Source: Brachynemurus nebulosus
Taxonomy: Eukaryota > Arthropoda > Insecta > Neuroptera > Myrmeleontidae
NCBI GenBank assembly: GCA_035578155.1
Contig: JAPWDM010000005.1
Span: 17,420,877-17,484,876, forward strand
Reading direction: 5' to 3'
Length of the DNA: 64,000 bases
Shown here: piece after piece, positions 24,813 to 35,081 of the stretch
Layout: each line of letters begins with the position of its first letter
How positions within the stretch are numbered: the first letter of the stretch is position 1
Notes under the pieces: generated by a model
Database searches by the model: none
What the model was told of the DNA's origin: nothing
What the model saw: the letters and a program-made list of their open reading frames with translations, nothing else
Made by a program: the position numbers and the translations under genes

Positions 24813-25368
24813 CATGAATAACCCTCTAATATTCGAAAATTACAAAAACAATAAATTTTGATATCACTTGCACACAACGGAAATAAGTAATGACATCTGC
24901 ATGCAAGAATGGACGCAATATTTTACGTGAAACAAAGCTAAAAAATAACAATAAGGGTATCCTCTACGTAACCTTTATATGATCGGTCCTTTATGACTAA
25001 CAGTTCTAACCAGTAAATTTATTATAATCACCAGTATATTAGATTCTTTTTTTTATTATACTTTTATTTTTTTACATATATACGGGAATGAACGGGAAAA
25101 AGGGAAAAAACGATTAAAGCCTGTCGAAATAATTTACAATCCACTTAAAAATTCAACCCTCGTGATCCTTCAAAATTTATTATTAAAACGGGTTTGTACT
25201 TTAAAAGGCACGGTGTTTGATAGCTACTACATAGACTATTGTTTTTGTAAAATCGTTAATGTAAACATGTTTTGGAGAAAATATTGGGTGGCCTTGAGAA
25301 AGAGGACTATTTGCATATAAATACGACAATAAATCAAATCGAAAATAAATATTAAGATGCCTTCAAAA
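24813..25368. other. No gene seen
   Basis: AT-rich spacer between the pogo-like element and the first hAT MITE copy. Nothing recognised. Confidence 0.55.
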
Positions 25369-25376
25369 ATGATTAC

Positions 25377-26025
25377 CAGGTATACCAAATGATCGGATTT
25401 CTTTCGGATCAGACAGTTTCGTCTTTACCATATGCAAGTATACACATTGCACTCAAAGTTCAAAATATTTTCATAAAAACAACGTACACAAGTTACATAC
25501 ACACGCATACCCATGTGTATCAAAATATTATTTATACGTATTTTATGTAAACATCCTTTTTTTCTTTTATTTATTACCTGCACAATTGAAAAGTGCCACT
25601 GTACTTTTTGACTATCAAAAGTATTTTTGTTTATATTATGTATGTGATTTATGTGACATGTCATTTAAATTAAATAAATTCATCTTTTTTTATTGTTTTC
25701 AATTTTGAGAGATAGAAGTATAGTTGCTTGTTAAAAATTTGTTTTTCAATAATAAAAAATCTTAGTAAATACGTACGTCTTAGCTATTATAGTGGACCGT
25801 CTAAATATTCAACAACTTTTCAATATATTTTACAAAAATTTTTTCCAATTTTTTGAATTTCCTTACTTTCGTCAAATAAAAAATGCTGTTAGTATTCTAA
25901 ATGGTGAAAAATGTAATTTTTGGCCAATTATATTCATTCAAATGTGGATAATTTAATGTAATTTAGTTGCAAAATTTTATTGAAATAACTACGGTCCTGA
26001 CCTATCCGAAGAAACCCGGTACCTA
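25377..26025 (+). mobile_element. hAT MITE family B, copy 1
   Basis: The element begins CAGGTATACC and ends CCCGGTACCTA, flanked by ATGATTAC on both sides (25369-25376 and 26026-26033), a perfect 8-bp duplication. It is about 90 percent identical over 650 bp to the element at 29040-29703 in the same orientation. Subterminal blocks CGGATTTCTTTCGGAT and, inverted, CGGGTTTCTTCGGAT extend the terminal symmetry. The left end here has an extra TACCAAATGATC-type insertion compared with copy 2. It is non-coding. The 8-bp duplication supports hAT. Confidence 0.87.
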
Positions 26026-26033
26026 ATGATTAC

Positions 26034-27303
26034 AAATATTACAAATTTAAAATAAAAAAAGTTGTTTTTAAATAGTCCTTAAATAAATACTTAAAGAGAA
26101 TATTTTATCCAACTATCAAAGTTTCTGTTAAATAACAACGTTGTTTTTATTTTTTGAAACCTTCTAAGGTGGAGGGATTGTAACTAATAAAGAATATAAG
26201 TATTTATGGAATAACAGCCACAAAAACTCCCAATGAAAATGATCATTCCATTCAAATATTACAAGGAATAAAAATTTTTTTCGCGATTGTAGGGGGAGAG
26301 GGACGTAATTTTAAGAAACGTTGTCGGAAATAAAGTTATTGCAAATTAAAATTTGTGCAAGTTATATTTTATAAAAACTGTTCGAAATTTTGCCCTCAGC
26401 TTTTAAATCATTTTATCTTCCTGTTGTCTTAAATTTTATGTACAATAACAAATTAACAGACAACAAAATGAGATAACATGGACTTTAAGATAATAATTAA
26501 GTCAGTAATAAGATAAAATACGTATTCGCTAACACTTTGAAACAGGTTTCCTTGCATCTGAACAAAAGTCCGTTTTTGTCAAATATCAATAGTGATCTAA
26601 CATATCATTGCCCTACACCTGAAACCTTGTAACTGCAATTTTTGATCAATTTTAAATCTTAATACAAAAATATCCATAAAGCAATTTCCTATCTTTCTAA
26701 AGATATCTTGTATAAGTAGGACCTCTTATAACTAGCCCTGATAACATTTTGTAAGGTGGGACCTCATAGACTATAGTATAGTAGAAAATTTAAGATGTTG
26801 TATTGGACAAAACGTTTGTATGTCTTTGAATTGGTCCACTTTATATTTATTTGAAAATTTAATTTATTAAATTCCATTCAAAAGAACACAATTTTTTTCA
26901 GCTTGTAAAAGATAAAAAAAGGTTTTAACAAAAACAAAAAAAAAAGTTTTCTCATACAAATTTGATATAGAAATGTGACATTGAATATTATACAATGGCA
27001 CTTATACGACTCATTGTTATATGATTATTTTATTTTTTAATAACAAATTAATGAACCTAACCATTGTGAGCTCTGTGTCCATTCTTCGCTCCTTTTTAAG
27101 CATTTCTTCGTTATTATTAAGGTTACAAGGTCATGAAAATGTATACCTACCATTGTTTAAACTTTAAATCAACCAAAAATGACTACATAAAATATTTTTG
27201 ATAATTTATTTAAAATGTGTTCGTAAATATCAAAAGTGTATTTCTATAGAATATTATTTATAAATCATTGATAAAACCAAAAATGTACACCCCATATGTG
27301 GTT
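26034..27303. other. No gene seen
   Basis: AT-rich sequence between a hAT MITE and the piggyBac element. No repeats, domains or terminal symmetry recognised. Confidence 0.55.
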
Positions 27304-28233
27304 TTAACCCTAGAATCATACGTACTCGTCAAAACGACGAACAACTTCTCTACCTGCTCCAATACTACAACTTGTCGGTGCCCGCTTGCTGTGAAACTTC
27401 TGTTATCTAATTTATTTGTTATTATAACACATAAGACGTATAAATTTTGTTTATAGCTATTGTCTTTTTTTATACTGAAATAGTGTGCGTCAAAAGGACG
27501 TCGATGTATGATTACGCGATGTTTTTTTTTAAAGATTTTGTACTCCACATATAAAAGTTTTCCTAATTTTTCTAAAATTTATTAAAGATATGGATGTTAT
27601 AAATAATTTATTCAATGACTATGATAATGTGAAAGATGATTACAGCTGTTTGACTTATAGAGAAGACATAATACTGAAGTTTTAATATATTGAATCGCAA
27701 TCCAAAGAATGCGTTTCAAGTGAGTTAATAAAAGATTAACAATTTATTTTGTGGAAAATATTTTAATTTTTATTATTTTTTGAGATCATATTCTAAAAAT
27801 TACTAACAAAGTTTAGAAAATTTACAAATGTGCCTAATGGGGAAATAACTACATATCTATAGCAATATTTATGACTGAGAAATTTCACATTCTGTAAACT
27901 CACACATGTCCACTGACTCATAATAGTTCATAAATTAATTATTTGAAAGACATGTTTTATGATACAATTGATGTATTTATCTATTTTTTAATTTTTATAA
28001 TAAAAATATGCCTTGATAAAAAGTTTTAAAAAATTAATAAATATTTATATTAAGAAATTTTTCCAAATCCAATTTTTTTTAAATATTTTGTTTGCTTTTG
28101 TAGCATTGTTATGTAAAAAAAAATGTTTTTTTGCAAATAAACTCTAAAACTCCCCGTAAAAAGTCCATTCGTCGAAACGACGCCGATGTATGATTAACTT
28201 GACTCGTAGACCAACGTATGATTCTAGGGTTAA
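27304..28233 (+). mobile_element. piggyBac element, internally deleted (930 bp)
   Basis: TTAA sites bound the element (27304-27307 and 28230-28233). The ends are exact inverted copies for 20 bp, TTAACCCTAGAATCATACGT. TTAA targeting with a TTAACCC start is the piggyBac signature. A palindromic 13-bp motif, CGTCRAAASGACG, occurs at 27327-27339, 27488-27500 and 28170-28182. The latter two are followed by the shared word GATGTATGATTA. Such internal repeats near both ends are typical of piggyBac. A short transposase-like N-terminus lies at 27590. The catalytic core is absent, so movement would depend on a transposase supplied elsewhere. Confidence 0.87.
27590..27685 (+). pseudogene. Relic of a piggyBac transposase N-terminus
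   Basis: An ATG at 27590 opens MDVINNLFNDYDNV, then KDDYSCLTYREDIIL, and stops at 27683-27685 after 31 codons. The acidic, Asn/Asp-rich start sits about 290 bp from the left TTAA. This matches the usual position and composition of the piggyBac transposase N-terminus. No DDBD domain follows: the element ends about 550 bp later in AT-rich non-coding sequence. It could be a chance frame; the position inside a clear piggyBac element is the main support. Confidence 0.4.
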
Positions 28234-29031
28234 TATAATGTATCATTCAAACAAAGCAATCAACATTGTAAACCTTTGGATTTGTTTCAATTTATAGAAA
28301 ACTACGCTGCGCTATCTGAGTGGAGCGGGAATAAAAATTAAGGACGTAATATTTCAATTTATTTTATTTCACACAATTAAAACAAATATGAATGTAAATA
28401 ATCATGATTCATGAATTCTTTACGACCTGCATATGACATTTTTAAATTTCACAGCATTATATCAATCGGATTATGTTACTGTTTTATCACACGGTAGAGA
28501 AACCTGTTTTATGGAAAAATATTTTGCTTAACTTTAAAAATTCTCGAACACAGATCGGTACTTGAGTGGTTATCAAAAGATCCTGGGTTCGAGTCTCTGT
28601 CGATCCAGTTTGACATTTTCAATCACCATGTAAAATTTTTAATTTACACTGATTTCTCTTTAACCGGACGACAATACACAAACATCGTCCCCTTAGACAA
28701 TTCATATATAGCCTGTTTCTTTACACAATTTATTTTTATATAAAAGTTAAAGTAGTTTTGTTAAAATAACTTTCTAAAGAATATTTTCTAGCTACATAAT
28801 ATTTACATCTAATTGTAAGCTTGGAGATTATACATTCATATGTGCGTTAATAATTTTTATTATTGTTATTATCATATACTTATGTTAACTTCCAAAATAA
28901 TCGCCTGTATATGTTAAATTTGCAAGATTTGTTTACACAAGATAGTAATTTTGTTTGTTTAAAGATTAATAGTATTAAGATAGTTTGTTTAAAAAATATT
29001 TATTTATGATAGAATTAGAAATTGACAATGA
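28234..29031. other. No gene seen apart from a tRNA-like segment
   Basis: AT-rich sequence holding the tRNA-like block at 28553-28605. Nothing else recognised. Confidence 0.5.
28553..28605 (+). repeat. tRNA-like segment with pol III box motifs, possible SINE head
   Basis: GGGTTCGAGTC (28585-28595) matches the internal box B of tRNA genes, and CTTGAGTGGTTA (28561-28572) resembles box A. The outer bases GATCG and CGATC can pair as a short acceptor-like stem. The expected T-stem does not pair and the spacing is short. It is therefore not a functional tRNA; a tRNA-derived SINE head or tRNA pseudogene is more likely. Confidence 0.35.
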
Positions 29032-29039
29032 CAAATAAG

Positions 29040-29703
29040 CAGGTATCGGATTTCTTTCGGATCAGACAGTTTCGTCTTTAGCATATGCAGGTACACATAT
29101 TGCACTCAATGTGACTAAAAGTTCAAAATATTTTCATAAAAACAACGTATACAAGTTGCATACACACACATACATATGTGTATCAAAATATTATTTATAT
29201 ACGTATTTTATGTAAACATCCTTTTTTTCCTTTTATTTATTACCTGTACAATTGAAAAGTGCCACTGTAATTTTAATTACTATCAAAAGTATTTTTTTTT
29301 ATATTATGTAGGTATGTGATTTATGTGATATGTCATTTACATAAATTAAATAAATTCATCTTTTTTATTGTTTTCAATTTTGAGAGACAGAAGTATAGTT
29401 GCTTGTTAAAAATTTGTTTTTCAATAATAAAAATCTTAGTAAATACGTACGTCTTAGCTATTATAGTGGACCGTCTAAATATTCAACAACTTTTCAATAT
29501 ATTTTACAAAAATTTTTTCCGATTTTTTGAATTTTCTTACTTTCGTCAAATAAAAAGTATTCTAAATAAAAAGTATTCTGTTAGTATTTTAAATGGTGAA
29601 AAATGTAATTTTTGACCAATTATACTCATTCAAATGTGCATAATTTAATGTAATTTAGTTGCAAAATTTTATTGAAATAAGTACGGTAGAAACCCGGTAC
29701 CTA
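29040..29703 (+). mobile_element. hAT MITE family B, copy 2
   Basis: The element begins CAGGTATCGGATTTC and ends GAAACCCGGTACCTA, with CAAATAAG on both sides (29032-29039 and 29704-29711), a perfect 8-bp duplication. It aligns along its whole length with 25377-26025. Differences include a small insertion near 29115, a local AAAAAGTATTCTAAAT duplication near 29550, and loss of about 16 bp near 29685. Two independent insertions of one family 3.7 kb apart, each with its own duplication, exclude a simple segmental duplication. Confidence 0.87.
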
Positions 29704-29711
29704 CAAATAAG

Positions 29712-30310
29712 AAATTTAACGAAATTTATTTTTGTGTTATTTTTCTTTCATAATTATTCTTTTTGTCATATCTCTATTACCTACATATTTATTATTCTAT
29801 TTATTTATTAAATATTTATTATTTCTTGTTTTTGCCTTTTTTGTTGAAAACCGGGGAAACACAAACACAAACAAATGGATATCTTTTTAATGAATTCAGA
29901 AAGAAAATAAACTCAACGAAACAAAACAGGGAAATAGTCGAATAGAAAACTGAACAACCGAATATTAACGGCTTGAATTCATTGAAAAAAAACCAACAGT
30001 TGTACAAACAAACTTAAGCAAACATTTTAAACGTCACTAATAGTAAATCAGTTGCGAACTTATTGTTATTTATTTTTTTATGATGATAGGTATAAAGAGT
30101 ACAGGTTTAAAGGAATACAGCACCATTAAAAAGCTTGGAAGCATCTACTTAAATTTTGCAAATAGTAAAATGAGTTATAATATAAATATATGGATATGTT
30201 TTTAGCTCTATTTAACACGGATATGTGTTGGGCTGAGGTGCAGATTGGCATTCTTGTCGATACGTGTAAAGTATACTACTTATTTCGGTATATATATACC
30301 TACTTATAGG
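29712..30310. other. No gene seen
   Basis: AT-rich spacer. Nothing beyond short chance frames. Confidence 0.55.
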
Positions 30311-31568
30311 CTGACGAGCACCAACCAGGAGATTTTGTAACTAACTTAGTATTTTACTAAAATTACTTCAATTACTTTCTATACTAGTGTAGTATTTTCA
30401 GTTGTGGAGTATTTAACTAAAGAAGTATTCAAAATATTCTCCTGAGAGTAAACAATTGCTGGTATGCACCACTCTGGAGTATAATACTAAAGTAATAAGT
30501 AAGAGAGTATTCAATGCCAAAATATACTCCTACCCACTAGCAGGAGTATGTAAAAGAGTATCTTTAAAAAACATTGATGACCTGTATTTTTGTGCCTTCT
30601 TTTCGGTTTATTTTTATAATTTAACATTTTTTAGGGTTTTTAATTAGATGTTGTAATATGGTAATAAAATTGTATTAAATACTACAATCAGTTTCCGATT
30701 ATTTGGGGGGGGGGCAAATTAACCAGGTTGAATGTGGAAACCCAACCGCTGCATGCGTACTTATATATTTTTTCTTCTAAATAATTTTTAAACGCAATTA
30801 AAGTCAAGTAGAGAAAAAGAAAAATGATTAAAAAGTAAAGCAGTTAGTGGCATCAGACATTTCTGTTTAACTTGGAACAGTTATTATTTTTTGATATTTC
30901 ATTTTGTCTATTTCATCCTGTGTCCACCGTTTTAGTTTGCTTTTTACGCAGTCTGGTTTTTTTGATTTTTTTGATTAACTTTCTTATGACTGAATTTGAA
31001 TTTCTTATGAATTTTTTTTTCAGTTAATTTTGGATTAACTATGATTTTGATTTGTCCGTCCTTGTTCTCCCGATTACTGCACCGAGTAATTGGTGTTGCC
31101 TGTATTTCGACAATATAGATGGTGTTTTTAATGAAGATAATACGTCTGAGTCTGTAGTACGAACTGCTCAAAATAGAAAAGCCAGGCGTGTATAAAATCA
31201 AGCTTTTTATTTAGGGGTCTGGGGCGGGGGGTATACGCTCCAAATAGGAAAAAATGAAAGAGATAAAATTTTTTCATTAATTTTCATATTTTTCAGAAAA
31301 AAAAAACTAAGAAACTAAAAATTTGTTCTATGGAGTTTTTTTATTTATAGTGGATGCCACCCCAGTCATTATTTTTATCTTTTTCTGATAACTAAAAGAG
31401 TATTTGGAGAAAACTAAAGTAGTTGAAACTAAAGAAGTATTTTGTGAATGAGCTCTCCGAGCAAAACTAATGTAGTAAAATATTAAAGTAGTATAATACT
31501 TCTTTAGTTCTAACTAATGTAGTTTACAAAACTAAAGTAGTAAATTTCTCTGATTTGGTGCTCGTCAG
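30311..31568. mobile_element. 1.26-kb element with CTGACGAGCACCAA ends and a repeated CTAAAGTAGTA-like motif
   Basis: The ends are exact inverted copies for 14 bp (CTGACGAGCACCAA), with CAGRGA just inside. Short words of the form CTAAAG[TA]AGTA or their inverse are concentrated in the outer ~250 bp on both sides (for example near 30352, 30417, 30489, 31422, 31432, 31478, 31500, 31530). This arrangement resembles subterminal transposase-binding repeats. A run of nine or more G residues occurs at 30704-30713. A Lys-rich minus-strand frame (30944-31201) is not recognised. The target duplication is unclear (ATAG-like words flank both sides), so the superfamily is open. Confidence 0.65.
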
Positions 31569-34062
31569 TCATAGAGTATCATGTCATCTCTGATAATGAT
31601 TATTTTTCAATAAATTTTTTCTTGGATAGTGATAAAGTTCAACAAACATTTTACATACTGACTAAATTCTTTAGAGAATGTCATACGAACCTTTCCTATC
31701 ATCCTAAAAAGGGCACTTGAATTTTCCGTTGAAATAATGAATTTAGGATTCCCTCTCGACGTTTAATATTATATCCTGTAAGTTTTGGAAAGTATTGTAT
31801 AAAAACATTTATGTTCCTCGTATAGATAGGTATATATACATGCGCAGTAATTCCCAAGTCATTATTTCGACTAATATCGGCGAGAGTAAAGGGAGGGAGG
31901 ATAACTTGAGCCACCACATAGTCCCCGGGGAAATATGGATAATATTGTTCCTTTATTATTGTAACGAGATATTTACTTTTTGTTTAATTAATGGTAAGAG
32001 AGAAAGCTAATTTTTTTCCATCAAATATTCCACATGATTTTAATGGGTCTGTATAATTTTCCAGGGCTCCCACGATACATTCGATTAGTGAAAATTTTAA
32101 TTTGACTAATGAAAAAATGTACTGAGAATGTTTCATTTTAAAACTTGTAAATTTGCTAATTTTTTTAGATTACTGTTAATTCAATTTTAAACTTGAACTG
32201 AAATCTTATTTTAAAATTTTATTTATTTTCATGTTTTCTTTACCTAATCACTTCTCTAATTTGACATGACAACACTAAATTAATGTAATTTTGAAAATAT
32301 ATTACCTTAATATTATCCCTACAGGCAAAAATTAAATTTTCAGTTTAATTTCAAAATTTAAATATAAATAAATTGAATTAAATGTGAAAAGTAAAGATTA
32401 TATAAGAAATTTCAAAAATTAAATACAAATATATCTTTTGTCTTTCTTTACTTATATACGTACATTTTATTATGTTTGACATAACCTAAAAATTCGTAGC
32501 AATTACGCAAATAAGTATGACGTATTTGCGTGTGTATATATATAAACGTATATACCTACGTACTTGAAACACGTAATAATTTTACAGTGAAAGTTCTTTA
32601 TAATCTATAGTTTTTAGAGAATTTTCGAATGGAAAATTCAACTATTATAGCCACTGTCAGGTGGGATTTAAACCAAAAACTATGATGATAGAAATTAGAA
32701 GCTCTAGAAGTCAAAAATGACATTCATAAAAATTTCGAAATTTTTTTGACAGAAAGGTAGAAAGCGGAAAAATCATAAAAAATACGTTTTTGTATTCGAG
32801 ACAAAGTAATTTTTTAATGTAAAATTCAACAGTATTTTGACCTAAAATAATTCATTTAAAAATTTCAATTTTGGCACCTAATTTATAACTTTTAATCATA
32901 TTTTGTGAAACGAACAGTGTACCTATTTGCCTAAGGTTTTATACGAATCCATTTTTTGTCTAAAACAAATTTCAGAAAAAATTCTCAATCTTATTCTTCA
33001 GAAGATGTATTAAAATTCATACAAAAAGAACTTGAAGTTTTGTTCTATAACTTAAGAAGTGCATTTTCAAATAATTTTAACTAATTTTTTGGTTCCCATA
33101 CCCTTATAGTGGGACTTGCGTAATTCGAATGGAATTGAAATTCGGTACAATAACAGAGGTGGCTTACCCGCAACGAATCCTGCTGGAAGAATATCAAAAA
33201 TATTTTATTTTTATTCGAAGAAGGATCCGAGGAAATGAGGAGAATGGAAAGGGTTTTTTTCATTCTATAAAATAAGTTTCTTCCGTAAGTTGAAACAGGG
33301 ATCTCGATTTAAATATTTTCTTTTTATCTCTTTTATTAAGTTTCCCATCAAGCAACAAAAATCAATTTTAATTTACTCGTGAACTCTGCACGGAAATTAC
33401 ATTAAATCATTTCAGATAGACAAGACTTGCTTGACTCGAGTAAAAAAAAAAAACTGAAAAACCTTTTTCCACTTTCTATCTGCAGTTTAATCAGTTAGTG
33501 TATTACGTATGCACGTGTCACTGGATAAAATATTGCACGAGAACGTTTGTTACAATACTCTTCATGTTCGTTATTATTTATCCTTTTTTTCTTCACTGTC
33601 TATTGCCTTGTTACGAGTATTTTGCATAATAGAGTTAGGTACGCCACGTATACTACGCTGGGTAGTACGCCGTACGCTTACCTTTTACTCGCTAACGTAC
33701 ATACATATAAGCTAAATAAAGTAAAACAGGTAAACGTTATAAATTTTTCACCGAGTGCTATATATGTAAGATATATGTATGTGGGTTTGGGTAGTTAAAT
33801 TTATAGTTCTTAATGCATTGTAAATATAACATTTACCAGTGCGGAATTGGATACCGGCAGAGAAAGCCGGCGGAATATATTGCAATATCATGGTAGAAAT
33901 GTGTCAGACAATAACAGGTGAAATTGTTTGAGATAATTTTATGTTTTGCCTTTCTGATTTCATGATTCCTGCATTCTGTTAGGTCACAAACAAGTCATTA
34001 TTTGTGAACATTACAGATACTGAAAGCCTCGTACTATGTGTGCTGTTCTTGTATTATTTGAT
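31569..34062. other. No gene seen
   Basis: About 2.5 kb of AT-rich sequence. A TACG/CGTA-rich patch (33640-33690) is more GC-rich and partly self-complementary. No transposon ends, tandem repeats or domains could be supported. Confidence 0.5.
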
Positions 34063-34153
34063 AGTGATCCTATAACAAAGGTAGAGGAAAGTTTTACTAA
34101 ATTATTTTAAATTAGTGCACTAAAACTTTCCTCTCACTTTACCATAGAGTCAC
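34063..34153. repeat. Short foldback element
   Basis: AGAGGAAAGTTTTA (near 34083) is matched by TAAAACTTTCCTCT (near 34134). The symmetry continues outward with mismatches to GTGATCCTAT on the left and ATAGAGTCAC on the right. The whole block, about 90 bp, can fold into one imperfect hairpin. It is likely a tiny foldback MITE. The flanking duplication is not clear. Confidence 0.55.
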
Positions 34154-34409
34154 TGACAAATAAACTAAAAACGTAACAGACTGGGGGCTCAACAGGGATC
34201 ACCACTAGTTTTTGACCTTTTGAGGACCTTTAATATTCTGCATTGCTTCGATGAAACATATCATTTAGGAAGTATCTTTACCAGTATACATAGAAAAAAG
34301 TGGACGGTAATTTTTTACCAGTTAGGTAGCTACCTCATCATATGAAGTAGGGTTAGAGAGGCCTTTTAAATACAAGTTGAGGTTTCTTTAACCACTTTTC
34401 ATTCTAGTG

Positions 34410-35073
34410 CAGTGGTTCCCAAAGTGGTTTATATTGACCCCCAAGAGTCGATAGCAACTTGCAAGGGGTCCACATCGGCGCAAGCAGAAATTGGGGATCC
34501 GTGAGATATAAATGGGCGTCTACAGCAGTAGAGTAAATCTACAGCGGAACAGGTACCTTTGCTTATAAATTTTAAAGGGAAAAGACGATAACCTGCAAAT
34601 ACAATAATCAAACAACAAAGTTAAGGACATGAACCTTACATGTTTCAACCAATCAGTTGATCATCTTCAGGGGAATAACATGGCAAAAAACGTTGCAAAA
34701 ATTTATAAAACGTTGCAAAAATTTATAAAACGTTGCAAAAATTTATAAAACGTTGCAAAAATAAAAATAAAACAACCAAAAATTGGTTGAAATGTTGGTT
34801 GAAAAAAAAAAAAGAAAGAAAAGAAAAGAAATAAAACAAGCAAAATTGGTCGAAAGAATTTTTGGAGAACAAACCAGAAATTAAAATATAAATTAAAAAT
34901 TACAAAATCAAATTAATGAAAATGAATCCACCATGCAGGTATGAAGTAGTCAACACAAAGAGATACCTTTGTTTGCTTGTCGTTAGAAATTAGTGAGATT
35001 TTTACAGGGGGTCTATCTAAATCTGAAAACCGTACCAAGTGGTCTACGAGACAAAAAAGTTTGGGAACCACTA
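34410..35073. mobile_element. hAT element with CAGTGGTTCCCAAA ends
   Basis: The left end is CAGTGGTTCCCAAAGTGG and the right end is TTTGGGAACCACTA. CAGTGGTTCCCAAA is the hallmark terminus of a large hAT group. The flanks are TTCTAGTG (34402-34409) and TTCTAAAG (35074-35081), matching at six of eight positions. Just inside the ends are 'gaccccc' / 'gggggtc' blocks. A tandem array of a 20-bp unit occupies 34691-34770. It is 664 bp, with no transposase frame. Confidence 0.77.
34691..34770 (+). repeat. 20-bp tandem repeat inside a hAT element
   Basis: CGTTGCAAAAATTTATAAAA is repeated three times exactly from 34691 to 34750, then a fourth partial copy diverges after CGTTGCAAAAAT. The exactness suggests recent slippage. 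Confidence 0.9.
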
Positions 35074-35081
35074 TTCTAAAG

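Noticed and set aside
27258..27548. 96-codon minus-strand frame across the piggyBac left end
   Set aside because: It runs through the terminal repeat and flank and shows no transposase motif.
28553..28605. Functional tRNA gene
   Set aside because: Box B is good, but the T-stem does not pair, the anticodon arm is not formed and the length is too short.
30944..31201. 85-codon Lys-rich minus-strand frame
   Set aside because: Considered as a transposase tail or DNA-binding protein, but no motif supports either. Left unassigned within the 30.3-31.6 kb element.
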